Shown one piece after another: positions 49,209 to 57,567 of a DNA stretch of 64,000 nt. This DNA is from an uncultured Collinsella sp. (GTDB lineage: Bacteria; Actinomycetota; Coriobacteriia; Coriobacteriales; Coriobacteriaceae). The stretch lies in assembly GCA_902475785.1 (NCBI GenBank), contig CABSAN010000004.1:1-64000 (forward strand), given 5' to 3'. A program made the translations under genes and the position numbers. How positions within the stretch are numbered: the first letter of the stretch is position 1; each line of letters starts with the position of its first letter. Below the pieces are notes generated by a model. It did no database searches and was not told the origin of the DNA. It was given only the letters and a program-made list of their open reading frames with translations.

Positions 49209-51986
49209 ATGGCACAGGAATTCACTTTTACCGTTAACGGCGTCGAGCACACGACGACCCAAAACAAACCGCTGCTGCGCTATCTGCGCGACGACCTGCA
49301 CATTCACTCCGCCAAGGACGGCTGCTCCGAGGGCGCCTGCGGCACCTGCACCATCCATGTGGACGGTGCGGCCGTCAAGGCGTGCGTGCTGACCACCGCC
49401 CTTGCCGCCGGCCGCGACATCGTGACTGTCGAGGGCCTGCCCGAGAACGTGCGCGAGGCGTTTGTGTACGCCTTTGGCGCCGTGGGCGCCGTGCAGTGCG
49501 GCTTTTGTATCCCCGGTATGGTCATGGCGGGTGCAGCGCTCATCGCCGAGGATCCCGAGCCTACCGAGGAGCAGATCAAGTACGCCATCCGCGGCAATGT
49601 TTGCCGCTGCACCGGCTACAAAAAGATTATCGAGGGCATTGCGCTGGCCGCTGCGGTGCTCCGCGGCGAAAAGCAGATCGACGAGGATCTGGAGCGCGGC
49701 GACGACTACGGCGTGGGCAAGCGCGCCTTCCGTATTGACGTGCGCAAGAAGGTGCTCGGCGAGGGCAAGTACCCCGACGACATCGACGAGATCGACCAGC
49801 CGGGCCTGACCTACGCCAGCGCCGTGCGCTCCAAGTATCCGCGTGCCCGCGTGCTCTCCATCGATACCTCCAAGGCCGAGGCCCTACCCGGTGTGGTTGG
49901 CATCCTGCGCGCCGAGGACGTGCCGGTCAACCAGGTCGGCCACCTTATCCAGGACTGGGACGTCATGATCGCCCAGGGCGACATCACCCGCTGCGTGGGC
50001 GATGCCATCGTGCTGGTGGTTGCCGAGGACGAGGCGACGCTCGAGAAGGCCAAAAAGCTCGTAAAGATCGATTACGAGCCGCTGGAGCCCGTGCGCAACA
50101 TCGCCGAGGCCAGGTCTGCCGACGCCCCACGCCTGCATGACAGCTTCTTTGCCTTTGGCAACACGGTGGAGCTCAAGGACAACGTGTGCCAGAGCCGCCA
50201 TGTGACGCGCGGCGACGCCGCCAAGGCGCTGGCGGAGAGCGCATTCACCGTGACGCAGCGCTTTACCACGCCCTTTACCGAGCATGCCTTCTTGGAGCCC
50301 GAGTGCGCCGTCGCCTTCCCGTACAAGAATGGCGTCAAGGTGCAGTCGACTGACCAGGGCGCCTACGACACGCGCAAAGAGTGTGCCCACATGTTTGGCT
50401 GGGACAACGAGCCCGAGCGCGTGGTCGTCGAGACCATGCTCGTGGGTGGCGGCTTTGGCGGCAAGGAGGACGTGTCCATCCAGCACCTGGCCGCACTTGC
50501 CGCATACAAGTTCCAGCGTCCTGTGAAGTGCAAGCTCACACGTGCCGAGTCACTTGCGTTCCATCCTAAGCGCCACGCCATGGACGGCACCTTTACGCTG
50601 GGCTGCGACGCCGAGGGCAACTTTACCGGCCTGGACTGCGAGATCAACTTTGATACCGGCGCCTATGCGTCACTGTGCGGCCCGGTGCTCGAGCGCGCCT
50701 GCACGCATGCCGTCGGCCCCTACAAGTACCAGAACACCGACATTCGCGGCTTTGGCTACTACACCAACAACCCGCCCGCCGGTGCGTACCGAGGCTTTGG
50801 CGTTTGCCAGTCCGAGTTTGCGCTCGAGAGCCTGATCGACCTGCTGGCCGAGAAGGTCGGCCTGGATCCGTGGGAGATTCGCTACCGTAACGCCATCGAG
50901 CCGGGCGAGGTTCTGCCCAACGGCCAGATTGCCGACTGCTCCACGGCGCTTAAGGAGACGCTGCTCGAGGTCAAGGATGCCTACTACGCGCATCCCGGCC
51001 ACGCCGGCATTGCCTGCGCCATGAAGAACGCCGGCGTGGGCGTGGGCCTGCCCGATGCCGGCCGCTGCAAAATCCGCATCGAGAACGGCGTGGCCGTGGT
51101 CTATGCCGCCACGTCCGACATTGGACAGGGCTGTAACACCGTCTTCTTGCAGGACGTTGCCGAGGCATGCGGCCTGCCGCTTCGCTGCATCGCCAACGGC
51201 GAGTGCTCCACCGAGAACGCTCCCGACTCCGGCACCACGTCTGGCTCGCGTCAGACGGTCGTGACCGGCGAGGCCGTGCGCGGTGCCGCTTTTCTGCTGC
51301 GCGATGCCATGGTTGGCATCGAGGCCGGCAAGCCTGCCCCCGATGCTCCCGTGAGCGCGCATGGCGACGGCGTCAAGATTGAGTACGACGACGGTCACGC
51401 CTATCAGCTGCGCGCACAGGAGCTCGTCGCCGGCCAGGGCATGCATCCTCAGGATCCCGCGGCCGCCATCAAGGCGCTCGAAGGATGCGAGTTTGGCTAC
51501 GTGTATCTGGAGCCGACCGACAAGCTGGGCGCCGACGTGCCCAACCCCAAGAGCCACATCTGCTACGGCTTTGCCACGCATGTGGTCATTCTGGATGATG
51601 ACGGCCGCGTGAGCGAGGTCTATGCCGCGCACGATTCCGGCAAGGTGGTCAACCCCATCTCCATCCAGGGTCAGATCGAAGGCGGCGTGCTCATGGGTAT
51701 GGGCTATGCGCTGACCGAGGACTGGCCGCTCAAGGACTGCGTGCCCCAGGCAAGGTACGGCACGCTCGGACTGTTCCGTGCGCCCGAGATTCCGGATATC
51801 CACGCCATCTACGTGGAGAAGGACGAGCTGTTGCCCGTGGCATACGGCGGCAAGGGCATCGGCGAGATCGCAACGATCCCCACGGCGCCCGCCGTGCAGA
51901 ACGCCTACCGCGCGTTCGACGGCAAGCTGCGTCCCGATCTGCCCATGGTGGATACGCCATACAGCCGCGCCCGTCACCGCGGCTAG
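49209..51986 (+). CDS. xdh: Selenium-dependent-type xanthine dehydrogenase (fused 2Fe-2S and molybdenum subunits)
   Basis: A 925-residue molybdenum hydroxylase. The N-terminal 2Fe-2S domain has CSEGACGTCTIHVDGAAVKAC and VQCGFCIPGMV...CRCTGYKKI. The molybdopterin domains have TPFTEHAFLEPEC, GGGFGGKEDVSIQ, PPAGAYRGFGVCQ, and GKGIGEIATIPTA with the catalytic glutamate near the end. No FAD domain is fused; YgfK may provide electron flow. This matches E. coli XdhD and the selenium-dependent xanthine dehydrogenase subfamily. Selenium is a labile cofactor there, not selenocysteine; no in-frame TGA occurs. Confidence 0.93.
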   Translation: MAQEFTFTVNGVEHTTTQNKPLLRYLRDDLHIHSAKDGCSEGACGTCTIHVDGAAVKACVLTTALAAGRDIVTVEGLPENVREAFVYAFGAVGAVQCGFCIPGMVMAGAALIAEDPEPTEEQIKYAIRGNVCRCTGYKKIIEGIALAAAVLRGEKQIDEDLERGDDYGVGKRAFRIDVRKKVLGEGKYPDDIDEIDQPGLTYASAVRSKYPRARVLSIDTSKAEALPGVVGILRAEDVPVNQVGHLIQDWDVMIAQGDITRCVGDAIVLVVAEDEATLEKAKKLVKIDYEPLEPVRNIAEARSADAPRLHDSFFAFGNTVELKDNVCQSRHVTRGDAAKALAESAFTVTQRFTTPFTEHAFLEPECAVAFPYKNGVKVQSTDQGAYDTRKECAHMFGWDNEPERVVVETMLVGGGFGGKEDVSIQHLAALAAYKFQRPVKCKLTRAESLAFHPKRHAMDGTFTLGCDAEGNFTGLDCEINFDTGAYASLCGPVLERACTHAVGPYKYQNTDIRGFGYYTNNPPAGAYRGFGVCQSEFALESLIDLLAEKVGLDPWEIRYRNAIEPGEVLPNGQIADCSTALKETLLEVKDAYYAHPGHAGIACAMKNAGVGVGLPDAGRCKIRIENGVAVVYAATSDIGQGCNTVFLQDVAEACGLPLRCIANGECSTENAPDSGTTSGSRQTVVTGEAVRGAAFLLRDAMVGIEAGKPAPDAPVSAHGDGVKIEYDDGHAYQLRAQELVAGQGMHPQDPAAAIKALEGCEFGYVYLEPTDKLGADVPNPKSHICYGFATHVVILDDDGRVSEVYAAHDSGKVVNPISIQGQIEGGVLMGMGYALTEDWPLKDCVPQARYGTLGLFRAPEIPDIHAIYVEKDELLPVAYGGKGIGEIATIPTAPAVQNAYRAFDGKLRPDLPMVDTPYSRARHRG

Positions 51987-52056
51987 GGTAGGGCGCGCAC
52001 GGCCATTGCTGATGGGCCGTTCACGCTCAACATCAACTGCATATGCTGCACCTTTG

Positions 52057-52088
52057 GCCCCAGCTCCATCGCGAGCCGGGGCCTTTTG
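52057..52088 (+). terminator. Terminator after xdh
   Basis: GGCCCC-A-GCTC pairs with GAGC-C-GGGGCC, followed by TTTT. Ends the permease-to-xdh unit. Confidence 0.85.
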
Positions 52089-52164
52089 TTTGGAGCGGAG
52101 ACAGCATCCCGGAATTCGGGCAATCCGGTGGTCAGGGGTTGAGCGAGCGTCGCGCTAAGGATGC

Positions 52165-52279
52165 CAAGCGTAAAACCTTCAATGAAAATGGCGTAAAAAC
52201 TACATCTGTCATGGCGTAAAAACTACATTGAAAGTAGCGTAAAATCAGCATTGAGAATGGCGTAATTTCGCATATCGCG
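52165..52279. repeat. 23-bp tandem repeat, five units
   Basis: Units begin at 52165, 52188, 52211, 52234 and 52257, exactly 23 bp apart. The consensus starts ATGGCGTAAAAACTACAT; units 2 and 3 are identical over 18 bp, the outer ones diverge. The array ends right where homology of the truncated ATPase begins. Confidence 0.9.
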
Positions 52280-52285
52280 TGATAG

Positions 52286-53440
52286 AGAGGGACGGCCGTC
52301 TCCAGGCTCGATGAGCCTGCGCAGCGTGCGGCGGCAGAGGTCGACCCAAGCCTGGCGCTCATCGGCGATGCGCCACACCTGGTCGATGAATGGCAGGAGG
52401 TGCCCGAGGTTTGGGATGCCGCCCGGCGTTTCGTGGACGCGAGCGGCAACGAACGGGGGACACTTTTGCTCACGGGCTCGACCGCGCTCAAAAGCGAGGA
52501 GCGCAGCCATGTTCGTCATTCCGGCACGGGTAGGATCGCCCGTCTGTCAATGCGCCCCATGGCCCTGTGTGAGTCGGGCGACGGCGAGCCGCTCGTGTCA
52601 CTGGCAAGCCTCTTTAAGGGCGAGGATTTTGCCCCTCAGCGTCGCGAGAGCACGGTGGATGACGTCGCCCGCTGGTGCTGCAGGGGCGGTTGGCCTGCAA
52701 ATCTTGGGCTTTCGGAAGATCTTGCGCGAGAGACGGCAAGCCAGTACGTGCACTCGGTGCTCGACGTCAACGTGCTGGACGAGGGCATGTCGCCCGAGCT
52801 TGCACACGGCCTTTTGCGAGCTCTTGCCATGAACGAGAGCCAGGCTGTCACGTACAAGACGCTCGTAAAGGACGCCTCGTACGGTGAGGCGGGCCCCGAC
52901 GAGAGGACCATCGCTGCGTACTTGGACCTCTTCAACAGGCTCAAGCTGACCGAGGACCTGTGCGGATGGGAGCCGCCCATGCGCTCGAAGGCCCGCGTTC
53001 GCGTGCGCCCCAAGCGCTACTTCTGTGACCCGTCACTTGCGGCGGCGTTGCTGGGGGCTACCCCTGAGCGGCTGCTTGGCGATATGCAAACGCTGGGGAT
53101 GCTCTTTGAGAATCTCGTCCTGCGCGACATGCGCGTGTTCCTTTCCACCTACGGCGGTGTCGACAACAGTGTCCATTATTTCCGAGATGAGAAGGGCCTT
53201 GAGGTCGATCTGATCGTTGAGCACGACGGGCGCTGGGGAGCCATCGAGGTCAAGCTGAGTGATGCGAAAGCAGACGATGGAGCGAGAAATCTCAAGGCGC
53301 TGGAGAGGAAAGTGCTCTCCAATCCTGCCGCCCAGAATGCCGCGCCGGCGTTTTTGGCGGTCGTGGTTGGAAAGGGGAGCATTGCCTACACACGCGACGA
53401 CGGCGTGGCGGTGATTCCCATGGCGGCACTTGGGGCGTAG
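52286..53440 (+). pseudogene. 5'-truncated AAA-family ATPase with DUF4143 domain
   Basis: The frame opens after TAG 52283-52285. Homology to ATP-binding DUF4143 proteins starts at once with VSRLDEPAQRAAAEVDP, then HLVDEWQEVPEVWDAARRFV (Walker B region) and LLLTGSTAL (sensor 1). The DUF4143/nuclease-like C-terminal part has GMLFENLVLRDMRVFLSTYG and GLEVDLIVEHDGRWGAIEVK. The N-terminal P-loop (Walker A), normally about 45 residues upstream, is missing and replaced by the 23-bp tandem repeat. GTG 52400 could still start a 346-residue product. ATP hydrolysis is unlikely. Confidence 0.8.
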
Positions 53441-53894
53441 TGGTTTTGTGGGCGTGCCGTGCTTCCTTTACCGAAAATCCATTTGGTAAACCAGATGCTC
53501 GCGGATAGAATAAAGTTGACGGCGGCCCAAGGGTGATAGCTGGGCAGCGCCGTTGCTTGGTCAAGAGGTCAGCGCCTTAATGGCAGCGACTTGTTATGCT
53601 TCGAATGCTGCTTGAGTGCCTCGGAAAGTTCGATAAGCGCCGTGAAGAGCGAGACCAAAGCAACCAAGAGCTCTACGAGCTCTGATGGGCCCGGGATGAC
53701 CGCTGATTCAAGTCACCGGGCCTAAATCTTTTTCATGCATTTGAATAGAGCGGGCGATTCTCTTGGGGCCGTCTGCATGGCGTGCGCCCGGCGCATGGCA
53801 TTGCGCCCCGCTTTCATGTCCGCACGGGCGCCTATCCTTACGGCAATGTAGCCGCCTATGTAGCAAGCGGCAGGCAACGGAGAAAGGCCCAACC
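53441..53894. other. Gap between the ATPase remnant and the exonuclease gene
   Basis: A hairpin GCCCGG...CCGGGC with TTTTT at 53690-53735 looks like a + strand terminator. On the minus strand, 53569-53712 encodes an open 47-codon frame, PGPSELVELLVALVSLFTAL and a basic tail, without a clear start codon. No other gene is visible. Confidence 0.45.
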
Positions 53895-54629
53895 GTGTCA
53901 GCTGAAAAGACGCCGGGTATCTCGGCTATCGATACGACGAACTTTGCGCGCCAGATTGTGCTGGACTTTGAGTTTGCGCCGGTGCCAAAGCAGCGCCAGC
54001 GCCGTGGACTGCGCAACGAGATTATCGAGGTCGGCGCCGTCAAGCTCGATTACCACGGCAACGTTATGGGCGAGTTCTCGCAGTTTGTGCAGACGGAATT
54101 TACCGAAGGCGTTGCGTTTCCCGTCCGCGAGCTTACGGGGATATCGGCTGTGGACACCGCGATGGCCGATCCGCTCTATGTGGTGATCAAAAGGCTCAGC
54201 GATTGGATCGGTCGCTACTCCGCCCAGGTGGTTTGCTGGAGCGGGGCGGATCGTCGACAGCTTTTGACCGAGTGCCAGGCAAAGCATATTGATCTTTCCG
54301 CATTTCCTACGGACTGGGCCGACCTGCAGGCGTTTTTCACCTCGATCATGGACGTGGGCAGCCACGGGTGCGTCTCTTTGAGTGACGCGGCAACGTGGTT
54401 TGGCATCGAGTTCGACGAGTCGACGGGTCACGCCCACAGCGCCCTTGCCGATGCGCGCGTGACCGCCAAGCTGCTCAAGCAGATGATGGACGGGGACTAT
54501 CGCGTGAGCCCGCGCGCCCAGGAGATCCGTCAGCGATGGGGGATGGGCGAGCGAGCCCAGACGCGCCTTTCCAGCAAGTGCCCCGAGCTGGGCGACCTGC
54601 TGCTGAAGCTGAAGGCGGAGGGGAGGTAG
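53895..54629 (+). CDS. DEDDh-type 3'-5' exonuclease
   Basis: A 244-residue exonuclease of the DnaQ/RNase T superfamily (ERI1-like spacing). The three Exo motifs are visible: IVLDFEF (Asp and Glu), the Asp near VCWSGADRRQLL, and HAHSALADARVTAKL with His and Asp. GTG 53895 is chosen with AAAGG seven bases upstream; an in-frame extension upstream is non-coding. It stands alone between terminators. Whether it acts on RNA or DNA is not shown. Confidence 0.87.
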   Translation: MSAEKTPGISAIDTTNFARQIVLDFEFAPVPKQRQRRGLRNEIIEVGAVKLDYHGNVMGEFSQFVQTEFTEGVAFPVRELTGISAVDTAMADPLYVVIKRLSDWIGRYSAQVVCWSGADRRQLLTECQAKHIDLSAFPTDWADLQAFFTSIMDVGSHGCVSLSDAATWFGIEFDESTGHAHSALADARVTAKLLKQMMDGDYRVSPRAQEIRQRWGMGERAQTRLSSKCPELGDLLLKLKAEGR

Positions 54630-54739
54630 GCCCTTTTAGAACGCCATTCGGTTTGGCACGGCGGGGCTGTAAGCGCGACTCCGCCCTGCTGTTTGAATCG
54701 AAGCATCAATCAGTATGACGAGCTGTCTGGTCTGTCTGC

Positions 54740-55162
54740 CTACGCCAGCGCAATCCCGCGCGCGGCACTCAACAGCTCATACTCCCTCTGGCTCCACTGG
54801 CGCAGCTCGGCCGCGCGTACGGCGTCGCGGCATAGGTCCAGGAATACCTCGGCTCCCTCGTAGAAGCACTCGCGGGCAAAGGCGCCGGATCCGTCCGCAA
54901 CGCACGCGCCGTCGGCAAAGCACCTCCAGCTAGACGGCTCACGCAAGTCGTCTCCGAACAACTTAATCTGCAGCACATGCGGATTGCCAGCAGCACAGAG
55001 TTCTTCCTCGAGCTTCTGTACCGTAAAGCGCATCTGGTGGGAGAGGCTGCTCTTGACCATGGCCGAGGCGTAGCCGTTCGGCTTGTCCAGAAGATGCATG
55101 CGTTTTGGCTGTGCGACCAGGTTGTGGAAGTTGCGCTCGCTGTGCACGGAGAAATTGTCCAT
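54740..55162 (-). CDS. Hypothetical protein
   Basis: A 140-residue protein from ATG 55162 behind AAAGGAG. I do not recognise the family. It has VHSERNFHNLVAQPKRMHLL near the start, an amphipathic middle (VKSSLSHQMRFTVQKLEEEL), and a helix-rich C-terminus (GAEVFLDLCRDAVRAAELRQ). No signal peptide, membrane segment or metal motif is seen. The longer open frame upstream has no ribosome-binding site. Lone gene on its strand. Confidence 0.6.
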   Translation of the reverse strand: MDNFSVHSERNFHNLVAQPKRMHLLDKPNGYASAMVKSSLSHQMRFTVQKLEEELCAAGNPHVLQIKLFGDDLREPSSWRCFADGACVADGSGAFARECFYEGAEVFLDLCRDAVRAAELRQWSQREYELLSAARGIALA

Positions 55163-55380
55163 ACGGACTCCTTTCATCGATGTTGGCAGGGCCACCGTGC
55201 CTCTTGGCCGGTTGGCGTCGGGATCGTGGAGCCAACTCTCTACCCCGACTCTGGATAAAACGTGCCCGCTCCTTGCAGGCACGATGGAGTCAATCAACGT
55301 GTACGGACAGAAATCAAGCGCCATCCGCGAAATGACGCGCGGATGACGCTGGTTTCCCAAGTGATTATTCGGCTTTCATC

Positions 55381-55466
55381 CGGAAAAGTGTCGAAATCAG
55401 CCGTGTAAAAGTACGGAAAAGTGTCGAAATAGGCACCTTAAAACTTTGGAAAAGTGTAGCTGGATG
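55381..55466. repeat. 33-bp tandem repeat, three units
   Basis: Units begin at 55381, 55414 and 55447, exactly 33 bp apart, each starting YGGAAAAGTGT. Because 33 is a multiple of three, one frame reads RKSVEISRVKV, RKSVEIGTLKL, WKSVAG and then stops. No start codon for this frame was found. Confidence 0.85.
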
Positions 55467-55527
55467 ACAAAACAGCACTTAGAAGCCGGTGCTGGATGTG
55501 GGATCCTGCGGCCGCCTTCAGCCCTCG

Positions 55528-56514
55528 CTACTCGTCGTCCTCGTCGTTGGGGTCGCCCTTGAGGGTGTTGATGTCCAGATACTCGTTATCGTCCTCTTTT
55601 TGCTGGGTCTCCGACTCCGCTTGGGTGGGGCCGCGGAACAGCTGGAATCCCTCAAACGCAATGACGCCGAGCAGGGCAATGATAATGGCGATAAAGGCAA
55701 CCTTGACTGCCTGCGGAAATTCCGAGAAACGCAGTGCCTTTTCCTCAGCGTAATAATCGGCGAAGCGCTCTTCGCCCGTGCTTTTGGTATACGCCGGCGC
55801 GGACGCGGCCTCCGGGTCATATTCCGGTGCAGGCGTGGCAGCGTACGGATCGTTGAGATAATCGCTCGATGCGGTGTCATAATCCTCGGTCTCGATGCGG
55901 CCGGTGCCAGCATAGCCATCGGAATAATCGGAATATGCCGCACCGTCCTCAAAGTCCGCGGCGCTCGTGTTGGAGGCAAAAAGCGGATTAACTGGAACGT
56001 CGAGCGCCGGCATGCCGGTGGAGGTCTCATCCAGATCGGCTGCAGCCCAGGAATCGTAGGCGACCTGATGGGCAACGGGCTCATCGAGCCTTGCGATCGG
56101 AGGCTTGCGTGCCGCAGGAACAGGCAACTGCTGGGCGCTGTACATAACGGTGCTGTCGGCCGATTTGCCCTGCGTCGCTGCAGCGAGAAATGCCGCCGTC
56201 TCGGACGGGTCGCTTGCGGGGCGGGGAGCGGGCGTGGGCGCCGAAGTGGGTGCGAGCGTAGGCGCGGGCGTCGAAACAGGCGACTGCGCAGGAGTCGGCG
56301 CAGATGCGGGCTTAGGCGCAAGTGCGGGATTGGTGCTTGACGGGCGAGCCCCGCCGCCCATGAGTTCGTCGGCGGTCCACGGGCGATCATCCATCACGTC
56401 GTCAAGGCTCAGCGAAAACAGGTCGTCTTCACCCTCATCGAACATGCGGTGCACATGTCCACCAATTGCCGGAATCAATCCGCGACCGGTGCACGATGCC
56501 TTGCTCAACGCCAT
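55528..56514 (-). CDS. Hypothetical Ala/Pro-rich single-pass membrane protein
   Basis: A 328-residue protein from ATG 56514 (AAAGGGTGG upstream). Residues about 60-110 are an Ala/Pro/Thr-rich linker (APTPAPTLAPTSAPTPAPRP). An acidic, Tyr/Ser/Asp-rich middle follows (DYSDGYAGTGRIETEDYDTA). One transmembrane segment lies near residues 273-295 (VKVAFIAIIIALLGVIAFEG), and the tail is acidic (GDPNDEDDE). No family recognised. N-terminus probably cytoplasmic. It could be a scaffold or cell-envelope protein. Confidence 0.6.
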   Translation of the reverse strand: MALSKASCTGRGLIPAIGGHVHRMFDEGEDDLFSLSLDDVMDDRPWTADELMGGGARPSSTNPALAPKPASAPTPAQSPVSTPAPTLAPTSAPTPAPRPASDPSETAAFLAAATQGKSADSTVMYSAQQLPVPAARKPPIARLDEPVAHQVAYDSWAAADLDETSTGMPALDVPVNPLFASNTSAADFEDGAAYSDYSDGYAGTGRIETEDYDTASSDYLNDPYAATPAPEYDPEAASAPAYTKSTGEERFADYYAEEKALRFSEFPQAVKVAFIAIIIALLGVIAFEGFQLFRGPTQAESETQQKEDDNEYLDINTLKGDPNDEDDE

Positions 56515-56636
56515 TCTGTTCCACCCTTTCGAAATACCAATGACATCGATTATATGGAACTTCCCAAGCGGCTCGGTCTTGGATTCGAGCTTTCCAGAAC
56601 TCGCGCCCAAAAGGGAGGGGCAATCCAGGCGAGTGC

Positions 56637-57290
56637 CTACTTGTCGCTGGCCGCCGCCTTGGCCTCATTGAGGTAACTATAGAAGCTGTATTTGGAGATG
56701 CCAAAGAACTCGCAGGCGCGCTCGCTCGACTTGGAAATGAGGAAGGCGCCGCGACGGTCGAGGTAGCCAATGGCGCGGATGCGCTCGTCTTTGGTCATGA
56801 GCGCCGCGGGCTTGCCCACAAACTGCTCGCACTCGTGCAGCAGGTCCTCGAGCAGATCGCCGATGTTCTTGGTAATGGGCTCGGGCTCGGTGTAGCCCGT
56901 GCCGCCGGTGCCGGTAAAGGCGTCGAGCGAACGCTCAAAAGCCTTCATGAGCGTAATGTCAAAGTTGATGCCCAAAATGCCGACGGGCTTGCCCTCGTCG
57001 TTGCGAATAAAGATCGTCGACGATTTGAGCAGCTTGCCATCGGTGGTTTTAGTGAGGTACGGCTCGCGGTCGTGTACGTCGGTGCTGCCCTCGTGCATGG
57101 ACTCAAACACGATGTGGCTGGGGCCGTCACCCAGTTTGCGCCCGCTGACGTGGCCGTTTTCGATCACTACGATGGAGTGGTCCACGTCTTCGGTCTCCAG
57201 ATCGTGGACGACGACTTCGCAGTTGGGACCAAATTGGAGCGCCAGACCGTGTGCGAGGCGCTTGTAAAACTCAATCTGTGCGGGGGTCAT
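56637..57290 (-). CDS. YheO-like PAS/helix-turn-helix transcriptional regulator (copy 2)
   Basis: A 217-residue paralogue of the regulator at 41603. YheO-PAS domain: LALQFGPNCEVVVHDLETED, GHVSGRKLGDGPSHIVF, LKSSTIFIRNDEGKPVGILG. C-terminal HTH: FLISKSSERACEFFGISKYS, FYSYLNEAKAAA. ATG 57290 follows AGGAAGG. It is divergent from dpaL-ygeY-ygeW, and two palindromes between them are probable binding sites. The family senses small ligands; here perhaps a purine or amino-acid intermediate. Confidence 0.88.
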   Translation of the reverse strand: MTPAQIEFYKRLAHGLALQFGPNCEVVVHDLETEDVDHSIVVIENGHVSGRKLGDGPSHIVFESMHEGSTDVHDREPYLTKTTDGKLLKSSTIFIRNDEGKPVGILGINFDITLMKAFERSLDAFTGTGGTGYTEPEPITKNIGDLLEDLLHECEQFVGKPAALMTKDERIRAIGYLDRRGAFLISKSSERACEFFGISKYSFYSYLNEAKAAASDK

Positions 57291-57409
57291 GGGTGCCTTC
57301 CTAAAAATTAGTTTGGGCACACTTTGCCATAAACCACACCTGTTCGCAAACAAATACATAGACAGGCTAATTGGTGACCGTTCGGCGGCGAAAAGGTACC
57401 GATTACGGC

Positions 57410-57424
57410 AACAAACAATTTGTT
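57410..57424. promoter_or_regulatory. Palindromic site 1 upstream of dpaL
   Basis: AACAAA-CAA-TTTGTT, a perfect 6-3-6 palindrome between the divergent regulator and dpaL. A second copy is 51 bp downstream. Confidence 0.6.
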
Positions 57425-57460
57425 AGGTTTGCCAATCAAAAAGTGTGATAGAACAGTGCT

Positions 57461-57475
57461 AACAAACTTTTTGTT
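57461..57475. promoter_or_regulatory. Palindromic site 2 upstream of dpaL
   Basis: AACAAA-CTT-TTTGTT, the same palindrome as site 1 with a different spacer. The centre-to-centre distance of 51 bp is close to five helical turns, so both sites face the same side. Confidence 0.6.
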
Positions 57476-57567
57476 TGGCATCCACATAAAAGTTCAGCCG
57501 AGTGAATGGGATCGGGCTGAAACGCGTATGCGGGGGCCGGCAAGAGAGGACTTAAGGAGTTCACCGT

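Noticed and set aside
52165..52279. CRISPR array
   Set aside because: Units are directly adjacent at 23 bp with no spacers between repeats; no cas genes.
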